Source of the DNA: an uncultured bacterium
Lineage (GTDB): Bacteria; Oederibacteriota; PGYV01; Palsa-1178
Reading direction: 5' to 3'
Length of the DNA: 49,686 bases
NCBI GenBank assembly: GCA_937889595.1
Contig: CALAOR010000052.1
Span: forward strand, 1-49,686
Under the pieces are notes generated by a model. The model saw only the letters and a list, made by a program, of their open reading frames with translations. It did no database searches and was not told where the DNA came from. Positions 33,301 through 41,977 of the stretch are shown here, piece by piece. Each line of letters opens with the position of its first letter. The stretch's first letter is position 1. A program made the position numbers and the translations under genes.

Positions 33301-34509
33301 ATGGCACAGGAAAGTGAAAATTTATTCAAGGAAGCAAAAAGTTTTTTCCAGGTTTTTGAGCCGAAAGGCGAGATAATAACGGGTGTGACCGTGCCGGGCA
33401 GCGTCCTGATCCTGGGCGAAGTTTTTGAACAAAATATGGGAAAGGTAATATCGGCCAACCTGAACAAGAACGCGTTCATACTGGCCCAGAAAAGAAAGGA
33501 AAGCGACAGGTCGCTGAACTTTTATTCGCAGCATTATGACGAGAAGATCAGGCTTTCTTTAAACGCGCCCGAACGCAGGGAAGAACACGGCTGGGCATAC
33601 GGCATGGCAAGCACCCTTTACATGCTTGAAGGCATGTCAAAAAAAGTAACGGGTATGAACATTTATATAGACAATAAGATACCGGATCTTTTTAACGCAA
33701 ATTCCGTGGAGGCGCTTGAGGCCGGGATCGCCGACATAGCCTCAAAATTCTCGGACTGGGATATGACGGGCGTGGAAATGGCGCAGGTTTGCGCGGACGG
33801 GGAAAAGAAATTCCTGAACATTGACAGCCATTTTGTAAAATACGTACCCATGCTGCTCGGCAAGAAAGGCTGCGTCACGTATTTTGACGTGGCAACAGGC
33901 GACAACAACACTATAAAAACGAATTTCGGGTCATTGACGTTCATGGTCATGAGCTCGGGGCTCAAAAAGAAACACATAGAGGAAAAAAGGAAGTCAATAT
34001 TCGCGGAAGTGAAAGCCGCGATAGAGACCATGAACAAGCTGGGCGCGAACATAAGTTCACTGGATACCCTGACACTCGAGAAATTTGACGTTTACAGGTC
34101 AAAACTGACACTGGAGCAGAAGAAGCGCTGCGCGTATTTCATATCGGAAAATGAAAGGGTGGCCATCGCGAAAAACGCCCTGACAAAGGGGAACCTTGCC
34201 GGGTTTATAGAAATCATCAATGAATCGCAGAAGAACATCAAGAACAGGCTTGAAATAGTGCAGGAAGAGAACGAGATCCTGGTGGACCTGATACTCGATA
34301 CCGACGGCGTGCGCGCGGTCAGGATGCTGAATATGGGAACCGACGGGACGGTACTTGTGGTTGTCGACAAGGATAAAAAGGCCCAGGCTGAAAGCAAAAT
34401 AAAAAAGACGTTTACCACAAGGACCGGTATAGACCTGGTAACGGAAGTATTCAATATTGACACACAACTGGAAGAATTCACCATTGACGTGTCTTCGTTC
34501 AAGAAATAA
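33301..34509 (+). CDS. Galactokinase-like GHMP-fold protein with degenerate catalytic motifs
   Basis: 402 residues from ATG 33301 (AGGAGATAAGTG upstream). The outline follows galactokinase: motif 1 as PGSVLILGE (32-40, family PGRVNLIGEH), a short stretch where GLSSSA should be, LFNANSVEALEAG (130-142), the FGKxGxA-like LLGKKGCVTYFDV where MDQ should precede, the YFISENERVAIAKNALTKGNL helix region, and a final MGTDGTVLVVVD instead of GAGFGGC. The nucleotide loop glycine and serines, the MDQ catalytic aspartate and the GAGFGG loop are all altered. Probably a binding or regulatory pseudo-kinase. It sits between pilB and mtaB, 10 bases from the former. Confidence 0.7.
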   Translation: MAQESENLFKEAKSFFQVFEPKGEIITGVTVPGSVLILGEVFEQNMGKVISANLNKNAFILAQKRKESDRSLNFYSQHYDEKIRLSLNAPERREEHGWAYGMASTLYMLEGMSKKVTGMNIYIDNKIPDLFNANSVEALEAGIADIASKFSDWDMTGVEMAQVCADGEKKFLNIDSHFVKYVPMLLGKKGCVTYFDVATGDNNTIKTNFGSLTFMVMSSGLKKKHIEEKRKSIFAEVKAAIETMNKLGANISSLDTLTLEKFDVYRSKLTLEQKKRCAYFISENERVAIAKNALTKGNLAGFIEIINESQKNIKNRLEIVQEENEILVDLILDTDGVRAVRMLNMGTDGTVLVVVDKDKKAQAESKIKKTFTTRTGIDLVTEVFNIDTQLEEFTIDVSSFKK

Positions 34510-35781
34510 ATGAAAATAAGTTTTTCCACGTACGGGTGCAAGGTCAACCGATATGAAACAGAACTTATCAGGCAGATGTTCCTGAAAACAGACGGGTTTA
34601 CCGAGGCTGCGGGTTACAGGGATGCGGATATCTGCCTGATCAATACGTGCACTGTGACCGCCAAGATCGATTCTGAAATTGCCAGGAAGATCAGGCAGGT
34701 TAAGGCAAATTCCGCGTGCAGGGTCATATTGACAGGCTGCCTTGTGCAAAGGAAGGACTCCCGGGAGCTGGTCAAACTTGCCGACTGGATAATCCCGAAC
34801 GAAAAAAAATTCATGTTGTCATCATATCCCGCGGAAATAATCAGCACGCCTTTGGCAGCCTATGAACCGATCCTGGAAGGCTTTTCAGGGCGCAATAAAG
34901 CGTTTGTAAAGGTCGAGGACGGCTGCGACAGATTCTGCGCATACTGCACAGTGCCTTTGGTCAGGGGCAGCCGCGTCAAAAGCAGGGATGAAGCCGAGAT
35001 ACTTGAGGAAATAAAAAAGCTTTCATCAGCGGGTTTTAAGGAAATAATACTTACAGGGGTCAACCTGGGACTTTTTGGAAAAGAAAAGAACAGCCCTGAC
35101 GCGTTTTATAATATCCTTAAGGAAGCCATAAAACTCCCGGGCAGAACGCGGCTGCGTTTAAGTTCGATCGGGCCCGTGGATCTAAGCGGACCGGTGATAG
35201 ACCTTGCGGCGGAGAATCCGGACAGGATATGCCCGCACTTTCATCTTTCCATGCAGAGCGGGGATGACAGGGTATTAAAAAGGATGAACAGGAATTATAA
35301 TACGGATATATACAGGGAAAAGGTAAATTATATTATAAGCAGGATGCCTTATGCCGGGATAAATACCGACGTCATAGCCGGATTCCCGGGCGAGACAACG
35401 CAGGAGTTTGAGAATACGGTTGCGTTCATAAAGGAGATTCCTTTTTCCAGGCTCCATGTTTTTCCGTACTCTGACAGGCCCGATACAAAAGCCTCTGCTA
35501 TGGCGGGAAAAATAGATGATAAAGTTAAAAAAGAACGCGTAAAGATACTGATGAATCTAGCCGGTGAAAAGGAAGCGGGGTTTGCCGGGAAAAACAAAGA
35601 CAGGATATTGTCCGCGCTTGTGGAGGAAGGCGGCAATGAAAACAGTCTTTTCGGTTATACCGAGAATTACATAAGGGTGGAACTGAAAAAAGACGGCAGG
35701 TCGAAAGCTCTTATAAATAATATAGCATTGGTCAGGATCACTGAAATAGGGAACAAGGAGATCCACGCTGAAATAGCGTGA
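34510..35781 (+). CDS. mtaB: tRNA t6A37 methylthiotransferase MtaB
   Basis: 423 residues. Three N-terminal cysteines (C10 in STYGCKVN, C47 in INTCTVT, C77 in TGCLVQ) bind one 4Fe-4S cluster, and C139, C143, C146 (DGCDRFCAYC) the radical SAM cluster. GFPGETTQEFENT and the terminal TRAM-like domain follow. The STYGCKVNRYET start matches MtaB rather than MiaB or RimO. It adds a methylthio group to t6A at position 37 of ANN-decoding tRNAs. The start directly abuts the stop of the galactokinase-like gene. Confidence 0.93.
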   Translation: MKISFSTYGCKVNRYETELIRQMFLKTDGFTEAAGYRDADICLINTCTVTAKIDSEIARKIRQVKANSACRVILTGCLVQRKDSRELVKLADWIIPNEKKFMLSSYPAEIISTPLAAYEPILEGFSGRNKAFVKVEDGCDRFCAYCTVPLVRGSRVKSRDEAEILEEIKKLSSAGFKEIILTGVNLGLFGKEKNSPDAFYNILKEAIKLPGRTRLRLSSIGPVDLSGPVIDLAAENPDRICPHFHLSMQSGDDRVLKRMNRNYNTDIYREKVNYIISRMPYAGINTDVIAGFPGETTQEFENTVAFIKEIPFSRLHVFPYSDRPDTKASAMAGKIDDKVKKERVKILMNLAGEKEAGFAGKNKDRILSALVEEGGNENSLFGYTENYIRVELKKDGRSKALINNIALVRITEIGNKEIHAEIA

Positions 35782-35797
35782 TAAAGGAAGGTGTTTT

Positions 35798-36142
35798 ATG
35801 CCTGATAATTGCCTTTTTTGCAGGATACTTAAAAAAGAAATACCTTCAAAAGCGGTCTATGAGGATGATTCAGTCTACGCTTTTGAGGACATAAACCCGC
35901 AGGCGCCGGTGCATGTGCTGATAATACCGAAGAAGCACATCGCCACATTAAATGATATAAAACAAAACGACCCTGTTCTTGCTGCGATATTCGAAGTTGC
36001 AAAAAAAATAGCAAAAGACAGGGGCGTGGCCGATTCAGGCTACAGGGCGGTTTTTAACGTGAACCGCGACGCAGGCATGGCCGTGGCCCACCTGCATCTG
36101 CATTTGCTGGGCGGCAGGGCAATGACGTGGCCGCCGGGGTGA
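35798..36142 (+). CDS. HIT-family nucleotide hydrolase (HinT-like)
   Basis: 114 residues. CLFC (C5, C8) starts the chain, PVHVLIIPKKHIATL is the central strand, and HLHLHLLGGR (H98, H100, H102) is the histidine triad with H100 as nucleophile. HinT-type enzymes hydrolyse AMP-lysine, AMP-NH2 and aminoacyl-adenylates. AAGGAAGG precedes the ATG, 16 bases after mtaB, so the two are likely co-transcribed. An AT-rich spacer resembling repeat element A follows (36150-36185). Confidence 0.93.
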   Translation: MPDNCLFCRILKKEIPSKAVYEDDSVYAFEDINPQAPVHVLIIPKKHIATLNDIKQNDPVLAAIFEVAKKIAKDRGVADSGYRAVFNVNRDAGMAVAHLHLHLLGGRAMTWPPG

Positions 36143-36206
36143 TGCGAAGCATCCCTTAATTTTTAACCCTAAATTCTAAATCCTTATATGTGGAAAGGTA
36201 AAAAAA

Positions 36207-37364
36207 ATGGAGAGAACGCCCCAATGCCCTGTTTTTGGAAACTGCGGCGGATGTTCAATGCAGGACAGGGATTACGCCGTACAGATAGAACTCAAGAAAA
36301 AAGAATTAATTGTGGATTTTTCGCTGCAAAAGGTCGGAATAAAAGATGACCTGAAGGTTTTTTTAAAGCATGAGTTCAATTACAGGAACAGGATGGATTT
36401 CCCGTTTTCCGCGGAGGGTTTGGGCCAGCGCAAAAAAGGGCACTTTGAAAAGATGGTCCATTTTAAAAAATGCCACATAGCAAATGCCGGGGTGCAGGCG
36501 GTTTTTGACGAAGTACAGGCATGGTTTGAGTCCCAAAAGGACAAGCTTGATGTTTTTGACGTTGTGAAAACCACAGGCACCATAAGGTATGCCACGATAA
36601 GAAGCTCGTTTTTTTCCGGTGAGTCTTCGGTGACTTTCATATTAAACCTGGACTCGCTTAAGATCGGGGAGCATAAGGAACTGATAGCCGGATTCGCTGC
36701 AGGATCAAAGGTTCAAAACGTGCTGATAGGTCTGGTCAAGCACAATACCGACCAGAGCGCCACGCCTGCCGTGGAAGTTGTAAAAGGCAGCGCGTACATA
36801 TCGGAAAGGCTCGGAGAGAAAGTCTTCAATTACCATACACAGGGATTTTTTCAGAGCAACTCGGCTGTGCTCATGGACATAATTTATTATATCAAGGATA
36901 AGGTTGGCGCGGAATATGACACTCTTATAGACCTGTATGGCGGGGTGGGCACGCTCGGCATATCGCTTATGGACGCGGCAAAGGAAATTTTCATAGTGGA
37001 CAATAACGGCCTGAATACGTCGGCCGGCGCCAGGAACATAGAGGCAAACAATTGTAAAAACGTGAAATTCTTCGAGGCAGACGCTGAAAAAAGTTCCGAG
37101 CTTGGCATTGACCTGGCGGGTAAGAGGTCGATTTTTGTGCTTGACCCGCCGAGGAACGGTATACAAAGGAAGGTTTTTAAATACATCAAAAACACGCTGC
37201 CGGAAAAGCTGATCTATGTGTCCTGCAATCCGCGGAGGATGGCTGAGGATATAAAGATACTGTCCGAGGATTATGAACTGAAGGATTTTGCCGCGTTCGA
37301 CATGTTCCCGCAGACAAGGCATATCGAGGCTGTAGGGGAAATGGTGAGGAAGAGTAAAGAATAA
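36207..37364 (+). CDS. RNA uracil-5 methyltransferase, TrmA/RlmCD family
   Basis: 385 residues. N-terminal cysteines C7, C13, C16 (CPVFGNCGGC) and the later KKCHIA form the 4Fe-4S site. YRNRMDFPF and QGFFQSN are substrate-binding parts; LIDLYGGVGTLGI binds S-adenosylmethionine; FVLDPPRNG and YVSCNPRRMAED hold the catalytic aspartate and cysteine nucleophile. It lacks an N-terminal TRAM domain, as in RlmC-like members. The target is probably an rRNA uridine, but TrmA-type tRNA activity cannot be excluded. No clear ribosome site other than GGAAAGG about 10 bases upstream. Confidence 0.9.
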   Translation: MERTPQCPVFGNCGGCSMQDRDYAVQIELKKKELIVDFSLQKVGIKDDLKVFLKHEFNYRNRMDFPFSAEGLGQRKKGHFEKMVHFKKCHIANAGVQAVFDEVQAWFESQKDKLDVFDVVKTTGTIRYATIRSSFFSGESSVTFILNLDSLKIGEHKELIAGFAAGSKVQNVLIGLVKHNTDQSATPAVEVVKGSAYISERLGEKVFNYHTQGFFQSNSAVLMDIIYYIKDKVGAEYDTLIDLYGGVGTLGISLMDAAKEIFIVDNNGLNTSAGARNIEANNCKNVKFFEADAEKSSELGIDLAGKRSIFVLDPPRNGIQRKVFKYIKNTLPEKLIYVSCNPRRMAEDIKILSEDYELKDFAAFDMFPQTRHIEAVGEMVRKSKE

Positions 37365-37372
37365 TAACATAG

Positions 37373-37432
37373 ACAAGAGACTGGAGTAAGGACACGAACG
37401 GCACCGTTTTCCTCCAGACGCCAGTCTCTTGT
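37373..37432 (+). repeat. 60-base structured element between the methyltransferase and UbiA genes
   Basis: ACAAGAGACTGG (37373-37384) and CCAGTCTCTTGT (37421-37432) form a perfect 12-bp stem. Inside, GGAG and CTCC can extend pairing around an ACGAACGGCACCGTT hairpin. No T run follows, and it ends about 26 bases before the next ATG, so a 5'-UTR structure is as likely as a terminator. Confidence 0.55.
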
Positions 37433-37458
37433 ATTGTAAACTCAATCGGGGTGTATGC

Positions 37459-38457
37459 ATGAACTTACTAAAAAAATGGAAGTACGTCTTGGAGATCGGC
37501 AACCTGCCCGACGGCGAGAAAATGGATTTTTTCAGCAAGTGGGTCATCATTACCCGCGCACAGGTGATTTCAATGACTATCACATCCGTGTTCATCGGCG
37601 CAATTCTTGCTTACACGGCCGGTCGTATAAACTGGTTTTACCTCGGGATAACGGTCATTGCCATGATTTTGGCGCATATGTCAAATAACCTCATCAATGA
37701 TTATTTTGATTTTAAGCAGGGTGTGGATACGCCGGACTACCACAGGACCCAGTACTCACCACATCCGATAATATCAGGTCTACTTACGGAAAAACAGCTT
37801 CTTCTTACTTTTGTGATATTAGGGATAATAGAGCTTGGCGCAGCGGTTTTTTTATGTACGCGCGTTGGCTGGCCAATTATGGCTTTTGCCGTATCGGGAT
37901 TTTTGTTAAGCGTATTTTATGTGGCGCCGCCTTTAAAACTTAAATACAGGGGTTTGGGAGAGATCGCGATATTTCTGATATGGGGCCCGCTCATAACTGT
38001 CGGGACCTATTATGTAATGGCGGGAAATATGCCATGGCAGGTATGGCTCGCTTCGATCCCATACGGGCTTGTTGTGACAAACGTGCTTTTAAGCAAACAC
38101 CTGGACAAGTTTGAAAAGGACAAAGCCAAAGGCGTAAAAACCCTGCCCGTGGTATTAGGCTGGAAGAACGCGATCCTTTTCACGAGGATCAATACCGCCA
38201 TGTTCTACGTGGCGCTGGTCCTTCTGGTGTTCTTTAAGGTGGTAACCCCGTTTACACTTATTGCTTTTTTATCCATAGGCAGGTTCAGGTATTTTATGGA
38301 TATATTGTCGTCAAAAAAGCCGGAAGAACCGCCAAAAGATTTCCCGAAAATATGGCCATTATGGTATGTGGTCTGGGCATTCTGGTTCAATAAAATGGCG
38401 GGCGGCCTGTTTATAACGGGTTTGATAATCGGTGCCCTGCCGTGGTTTAAGTTTTAA
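37459..38457 (+). CDS. UbiA-family prenyltransferase (MenA-like)
   Basis: 332 residues from ATG 37459, which gives the best N-terminus (MNLLKKWKYV) with GGGGTG upstream. About eight membrane helices. The first aspartate motif is NDYFDFKQGVD (residues 80-90) and the second KHLDKFEKDKAKG, the two metal-diphosphate sites of UbiA enzymes. They join a polyprenyl chain to an aromatic acceptor. Resemblance to MenA (dihydroxynaphthoate prenyltransferase) is seen in the tail with GRFRY, but no other quinone genes are here, so the substrate is open. Confidence 0.85.
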   Translation: MNLLKKWKYVLEIGNLPDGEKMDFFSKWVIITRAQVISMTITSVFIGAILAYTAGRINWFYLGITVIAMILAHMSNNLINDYFDFKQGVDTPDYHRTQYSPHPIISGLLTEKQLLLTFVILGIIELGAAVFLCTRVGWPIMAFAVSGFLLSVFYVAPPLKLKYRGLGEIAIFLIWGPLITVGTYYVMAGNMPWQVWLASIPYGLVVTNVLLSKHLDKFEKDKAKGVKTLPVVLGWKNAILFTRINTAMFYVALVLLVFFKVVTPFTLIAFLSIGRFRYFMDILSSKKPEEPPKDFPKIWPLWYVVWAFWFNKMAGGLFITGLIIGALPWFKF

Positions 38458-38543
38458 CTGGAGTAGGGGTTGCTGGAAAGTCCATATAAATAAGGGAAAA
38501 TAGATTGTTTTTAAAGTTGTCTTAATATAATCAGCGTTTTGTA

Positions 38544-38572
38544 TTGACGCAACTATCATATTTTGATATATT
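38544..38572 (+). promoter_or_regulatory. Promoter for the tRNA cluster
   Basis: TTGACG (38544-38549) and TATATT (38567-38572) are 17 bases apart, 64 bases before tRNA-Pro. The rest of 38458-38635 shows no gene. Confidence 0.6.
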
Positions 38573-38635
38573 TTTTAAGTCTTTTATTATAGAATTGATA
38601 AGGAAATAAGCGTTAGAATGATATTTTTATTGTTT

Positions 38636-38732
<97 letters not shown>

Positions 38733-38776
38733 AGAGAGTAGAAAGTTGAGCAGTAGATAGTAGAAGGACAAAACGT

Positions 38777-38852
38777 GCGCCTGTAGCTCAGTGGATCAGA
38801 GCATTGGCCTCCGAAGCCATGTGCGGGGGTTCAATTCCCTCCAGGCGCACCA
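38777..38852 (+). tRNA. tRNA-Arg (anticodon CCG)
   Basis: 76 bases with encoded CCA. Acceptor GCGCCTG/CAGGCGC; anticodon stem TTGGC/GCCAT, with one mismatch at the top pair, and loop CTCCGAA gives CCG; T arm GGGGG-TTCAATT-CCCTC. It reads CGG codons. Confidence 0.95.
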
Positions 38853-38878
38853 CGAATTTCCGCTGACGCAGAAATTCG
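38853..38878 (+). terminator. Hairpin after tRNA-Arg
   Basis: CGAATTTC and GAAATTCG enclose CGCTGACGCA directly after the CCA end. Same position as the hairpins after the other two tRNAs, with different arm sequence. Confidence 0.5.
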
Positions 38879-38915
38879 AGAGAGTAGAAAGTTGAGCAGT
38901 AGATAGTAGACAAAC

Positions 38916-38971
38916 ACAGAACATAGAACACAGAACATAGAACACAGAACATAGAACACAGAACATAGAAC
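38916..38971 (+). repeat. 14-bp tandem repeat, four copies
   Basis: ACAGAACATAGAAC occurs four times without interruption between tRNA-Arg and tRNA-His. Before it is a copy of the GAGAGAGTAGAAAGTTGAGC spacer (38877-38915) also seen at 38733-38765. Confidence 0.9.
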
Positions 38972-38985
38972 AATGAAAATACGGT

Positions 38986-39063
38986 GGTAGGTGTAGTTCA
39001 GTTGGTTAGAACGCCAGGATGTGGCCCTGGAGGTCGCGGGTTCGACTCCCGTCACTTACCCCA
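38986..39063 (+). tRNA. tRNA-His (anticodon GTG)
   Basis: G-1 at 38986, acceptor GTAGGTG/CACTTAC (one G-T pair), discriminator C and encoded CCA (39061-39063). Anticodon stem CCAGG/CCTGG with loop ATGTGGC gives GTG. The G-1/C73 pair is the histidine identity mark. Its last 65 bases are duplicated at 44273-44337. Confidence 0.97.
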
Positions 39064-39265
39064 AAATTTTGCTTGAGCAAAATTTTCGAGCAATCGAACA
39101 TCCGATATTTGAGCATTCGAAAATACGAGGCTCGATTGCGGTCGAATGCTCGACTGTTCGAATGCTCGACTGTTCGAATGCTCGACTGTTCGAATGCTCG
39201 ACTGTTCGAATGCTCGACTGTTCGAATGCTCGACTGTTCGAATGCTCGACTGTTCGAATGCTCGG
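38999..39265 (+). repeat. Left direct repeat bounding the accessory island (tRNA-His 3' part plus 16-bp tandem repeats)
   Basis: From base 38999 inside tRNA-His the sequence matches 44273 onward for 145 bases with one mismatch (39144/44418), and the match continues into the tandem repeats. The 16-bp unit CGAATGCTCGACTGTT occurs seven times (39143-39254) plus an 11-base partial copy ending CTCGG, against about 1.7 copies on the right. Confidence 0.95.
39063..39086 (+). terminator. Hairpin after tRNA-His
   Basis: AAAATTTTGC and GCAAAATTTT with a TTGA loop, starting at the last base of the CCA. A copy is carried with the partial tRNA at 44337-44360. Confidence 0.55.
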
Positions 39266-39304
39266 TATTTTATTTAGAATTATATATGGTTAGGGAGGCT
39301 TTCT

Positions 39305-40735
39305 ATGAAACGAATATCTATTTTTACAATAATTTTATTAATGGCAAATATTATATATTTACAAAAAGTATATTCCAACGGTGGGCCGCTAGATAATGTA
39401 TCTATAAAAGTTTTAGGACGGCATAATTTCAAAAATGTTGAAACTGTACAGCTTGTAAAAGAAGATCTGAATATAACAATTTTAGGTGAATTCATAAAAT
39501 ACGATGTCAACTATGAATTCCTAAATACTGGTGAAGAGATTAAGGTTGATTATGGTTTTCCAATTGAATTTACAAATGAATGGAGCCAAGATCAACACAA
39601 TCCAAATACAAAAGAAATAATCGCTTCATTTGTAATCAATGATAATGGCAATGATTTAAAATATTCAACATCTTTTGAAAAACTAACAACCGGCCGCGGT
39701 GAAGATGATTATCCCAGATGGAACGAGTGGTTTCGCACAAAAATTAATTTTCAGAAGAAAGAACAAAAAAAACTCCGAATTGTTTATACTATCAAAGCAA
39801 CCAATGACGACATGATATTTACAAAAAGTTTTATTCCTGAATATAGTTTAAGGACAACAACATATACTTTTAGTGGAGCCAAATATTGGGGTGACGGGAA
39901 AGCTGGAAGCGTAAACATCACAATTGATGGAAGTGCTTTAGAAAAAACAGGTGGAAAAATAGAATCCATTGAGCCAAAAGGATATGCAAATAAAGGGAAT
40001 ATTTTCACAAAAGAATATCAAGATATATCGATTGGGTCTATCCCCAAACTAATAATTACATATAATAATGAAAAGGGTGCGCTTACGGATTATATTAAAG
40101 ATTTTATGATTCCGATCAAAACAATAAAATCAATAAAGGCCTCTTCAACTTTAGAAGATCCTGCCTCTGGTAATAAGATGTATGATGTAAAAAACCTATT
40201 TGATGGATCATCAGACACTGCCTGGGTGACAAAAATTGGAGACTCTGGCAAAGGCGTAACCATAGAAGTTAAACTCGCTGATTCTAATATTATGGGAATT
40301 GGAATTCTTAACGGTTATCTAAAAAGTGAAAAAACCTTTGCGGAAAATGGGAAAATTACGAGCGTTTATGTAAGTGTGGGGAATGAAAATGGCGTCAGAC
40401 AAACTGATTTATCTGAAAGGAATTATAAAGATTTTAATCCAAACGCGCCGGCATCATTCATAGATTGGATCTTTAAACTTGGCGACGGGTATCAAGAAGC
40501 AAATAAAATTGTAATATTTATTGAAAGTGCCTCACCAGGGACTAAATACAAAGAAATGGCAATTTCTGAATTGTTTATAGTTGGGCGACCATTGGAAGCT
40601 GAAAAAGCAGATAAAGTCGATAAAAAGGATGGACAGAAAGACAACAAAAAAGATGAAATAAAAGACAATAAAAAAGATGATAAGGAAAAAAATGATAAAC
40701 AAAATACACCGTCTTCAGACCTTATGCGTGTATAG
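39305..40735 (+). CDS. Exported protein with a discoidin-like (NADase-type glycan-binding) domain
   Basis: 476 residues, ATG with GGGAGG upstream. Signal peptide about 1-24. The N-terminal half (25-260), with NITILGEFIKYDVNYEFLNT and many beta strands, resembles DUF4424-like secreted domains. Residues about 270-430 (IKASSTLEDP, YDVKNLFDGSSDTAWV, GIGILNGY, AISELFIVG) have the discoidin-like fold called the NADase-type glycan-binding domain. The last 45 residues are almost wholly lysine, aspartate and asparagine. Clearly more AT-rich than core genes. First gene inside the tRNA-His-bounded segment. Function unknown. Confidence 0.7.
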   Translation: MKRISIFTIILLMANIIYLQKVYSNGGPLDNVSIKVLGRHNFKNVETVQLVKEDLNITILGEFIKYDVNYEFLNTGEEIKVDYGFPIEFTNEWSQDQHNPNTKEIIASFVINDNGNDLKYSTSFEKLTTGRGEDDYPRWNEWFRTKINFQKKEQKKLRIVYTIKATNDDMIFTKSFIPEYSLRTTTYTFSGAKYWGDGKAGSVNITIDGSALEKTGGKIESIEPKGYANKGNIFTKEYQDISIGSIPKLIITYNNEKGALTDYIKDFMIPIKTIKSIKASSTLEDPASGNKMYDVKNLFDGSSDTAWVTKIGDSGKGVTIEVKLADSNIMGIGILNGYLKSEKTFAENGKITSVYVSVGNENGVRQTDLSERNYKDFNPNAPASFIDWIFKLGDGYQEANKIVIFIESASPGTKYKEMAISELFIVGRPLEAEKADKVDKKDGQKDNKKDEIKDNKKDDKEKNDKQNTPSSDLMRV

Positions 40736-40784
40736 AAATAATTAATACTGTTACAAAATTGGAGAGGTTGGACAGCCCAAGAGA

Positions 40785-41747
40785 ATGAAGATAAATAGAG
40801 TTCTTTGCTTATGTATTTTTTTATGTCTTGTTTTTAACTATTCGGTAATATATTCTCAAATAACGGGAATAAAAGTCTTAAAAAATAATATTATTTTGAA
40901 ATATAATTCTACAATATACGCGCTGGCGAAAGATCAAATTACTTTAAAAGTTGACGCCCCTGATTTTCAAAAAGTATCATGGTACACAATCTCTCCTATA
41001 CAAAAACAATACGAAATTTATAATTTAAAAAAAGGCAAACACGAACCGATTGACATTGAATATCAAATAAATGAAATTAAAAATTTTCGCGGAAAAGCTG
41101 AGCTTGTTTTAAATGCAGATCACAACGGATTACAATTGGGAACTGTTTTTTATACTGCTTTAAATGACAAGGAAATTGAGTGTTACAGAAATAAACCTAT
41201 TATATCGAAAGGATATCCAGAATTAAAATCAGGAATATCCGTGATTGAATTGGTCGTGCGTAAGGATGATACATATATTGGTTATCTCACCGAACTTTAC
41301 AATGTCCCTTTTGGTCTTATGCCTTTGAGAGTAAATGATAAACATCAGACTGATATGTGTGTTCTTACAGATTGTGCGGAATTTGCTATCTATGGGAAAA
41401 GACGTCAGGGGTTTAAGATTGGCTACTCAGGCCCAGCTAGAATAGAAAAATACCTAAATAAAACGCATAGCGGAGTATTAATCCCTATAATGGTGGACGG
41501 ACAGGTAGTTTATTGTAATAAAGAAACAAATATGCCTTTTTCGCTTTCAAAAAATGGAATCAAACCAGGTGATATAATTCATTTTGGGGATCAAGTTGCG
41601 GTATTTGTAGAAGATAGAGGAGTGAAGGGTATATTGGATCCGGATGATTTAATGTTTTATTCTTTTAATAAGCCACCACGAATTTTAGCAATAAAAGATT
41701 CAGAGTTTAAAAACAGGCCACTAAAAATTTATCAATGGAAATACTAA
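40785..41747 (+). CDS. Exported protein, possibly NlpC/P60-like
   Basis: 320 residues with a signal peptide (about 1-25). Strands fill the first half. From about residue 195, TDCAEFAIYGKRR looks like the catalytic cysteine segment of NlpC/P60 or related papain-like hydrolases (DCSxF), and GIKPGDIIHFGDQVAVFVED like their GDxxxF...HVxIxxG histidine segment, but a glutamine stands where the histidine is expected. It may be inactive or only distantly related. AT-rich. It follows the discoidin-domain gene by 49 bases, perhaps in one operon. Confidence 0.55.
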   Translation: MKINRVLCLCIFLCLVFNYSVIYSQITGIKVLKNNIILKYNSTIYALAKDQITLKVDAPDFQKVSWYTISPIQKQYEIYNLKKGKHEPIDIEYQINEIKNFRGKAELVLNADHNGLQLGTVFYTALNDKEIECYRNKPIISKGYPELKSGISVIELVVRKDDTYIGYLTELYNVPFGLMPLRVNDKHQTDMCVLTDCAEFAIYGKRRQGFKIGYSGPARIEKYLNKTHSGVLIPIMVDGQVVYCNKETNMPFSLSKNGIKPGDIIHFGDQVAVFVEDRGVKGILDPDDLMFYSFNKPPRILAIKDSEFKNRPLKIYQWKY

Positions 41748-41977
41748 TTTATTAAAGATATTTTTTGAAGTGAACTTCCTTTAACTTTTATCTTAATTTT
41801 TTATTCTTTCGGCTTCGCAGATTATACCTGTCTGCAATTGGCTCCTGACGGGCGCGAGGATAAAAGGGGATATGGGTGTGCACTCGTTTGGTCCTAACCT
41901 AATGTACAAACTCTGACTTGTCCTTTGCCTCTTGGAGTGATAAAATAGGGATAAATCAATGGATGAAAGGGGAACTA

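Noticed and set aside
38916-38971. CRISPR-like or origin iteron array at the 14-bp repeats
   Set aside because: Perfect tandem units without spacers, no replication gene or DnaA boxes nearby.
38788-39055. Minus-strand frames across the tRNA cluster (cysteine/valine/leucine-rich)
   Set aside because: They read through two tRNA genes and the 14-bp tandem repeat; not genes.
39143-39265. CRISPR array
   Set aside because: The 16-bp units are head to tail with no spacers, and no cas genes are present.
39019-39396. Reading frames over the 16-bp repeat giving cysteine/leucine-rich peptide repeats
   Set aside because: They are translations of the tandem DNA repeat, overlap tRNA-His and have no ribosome site.
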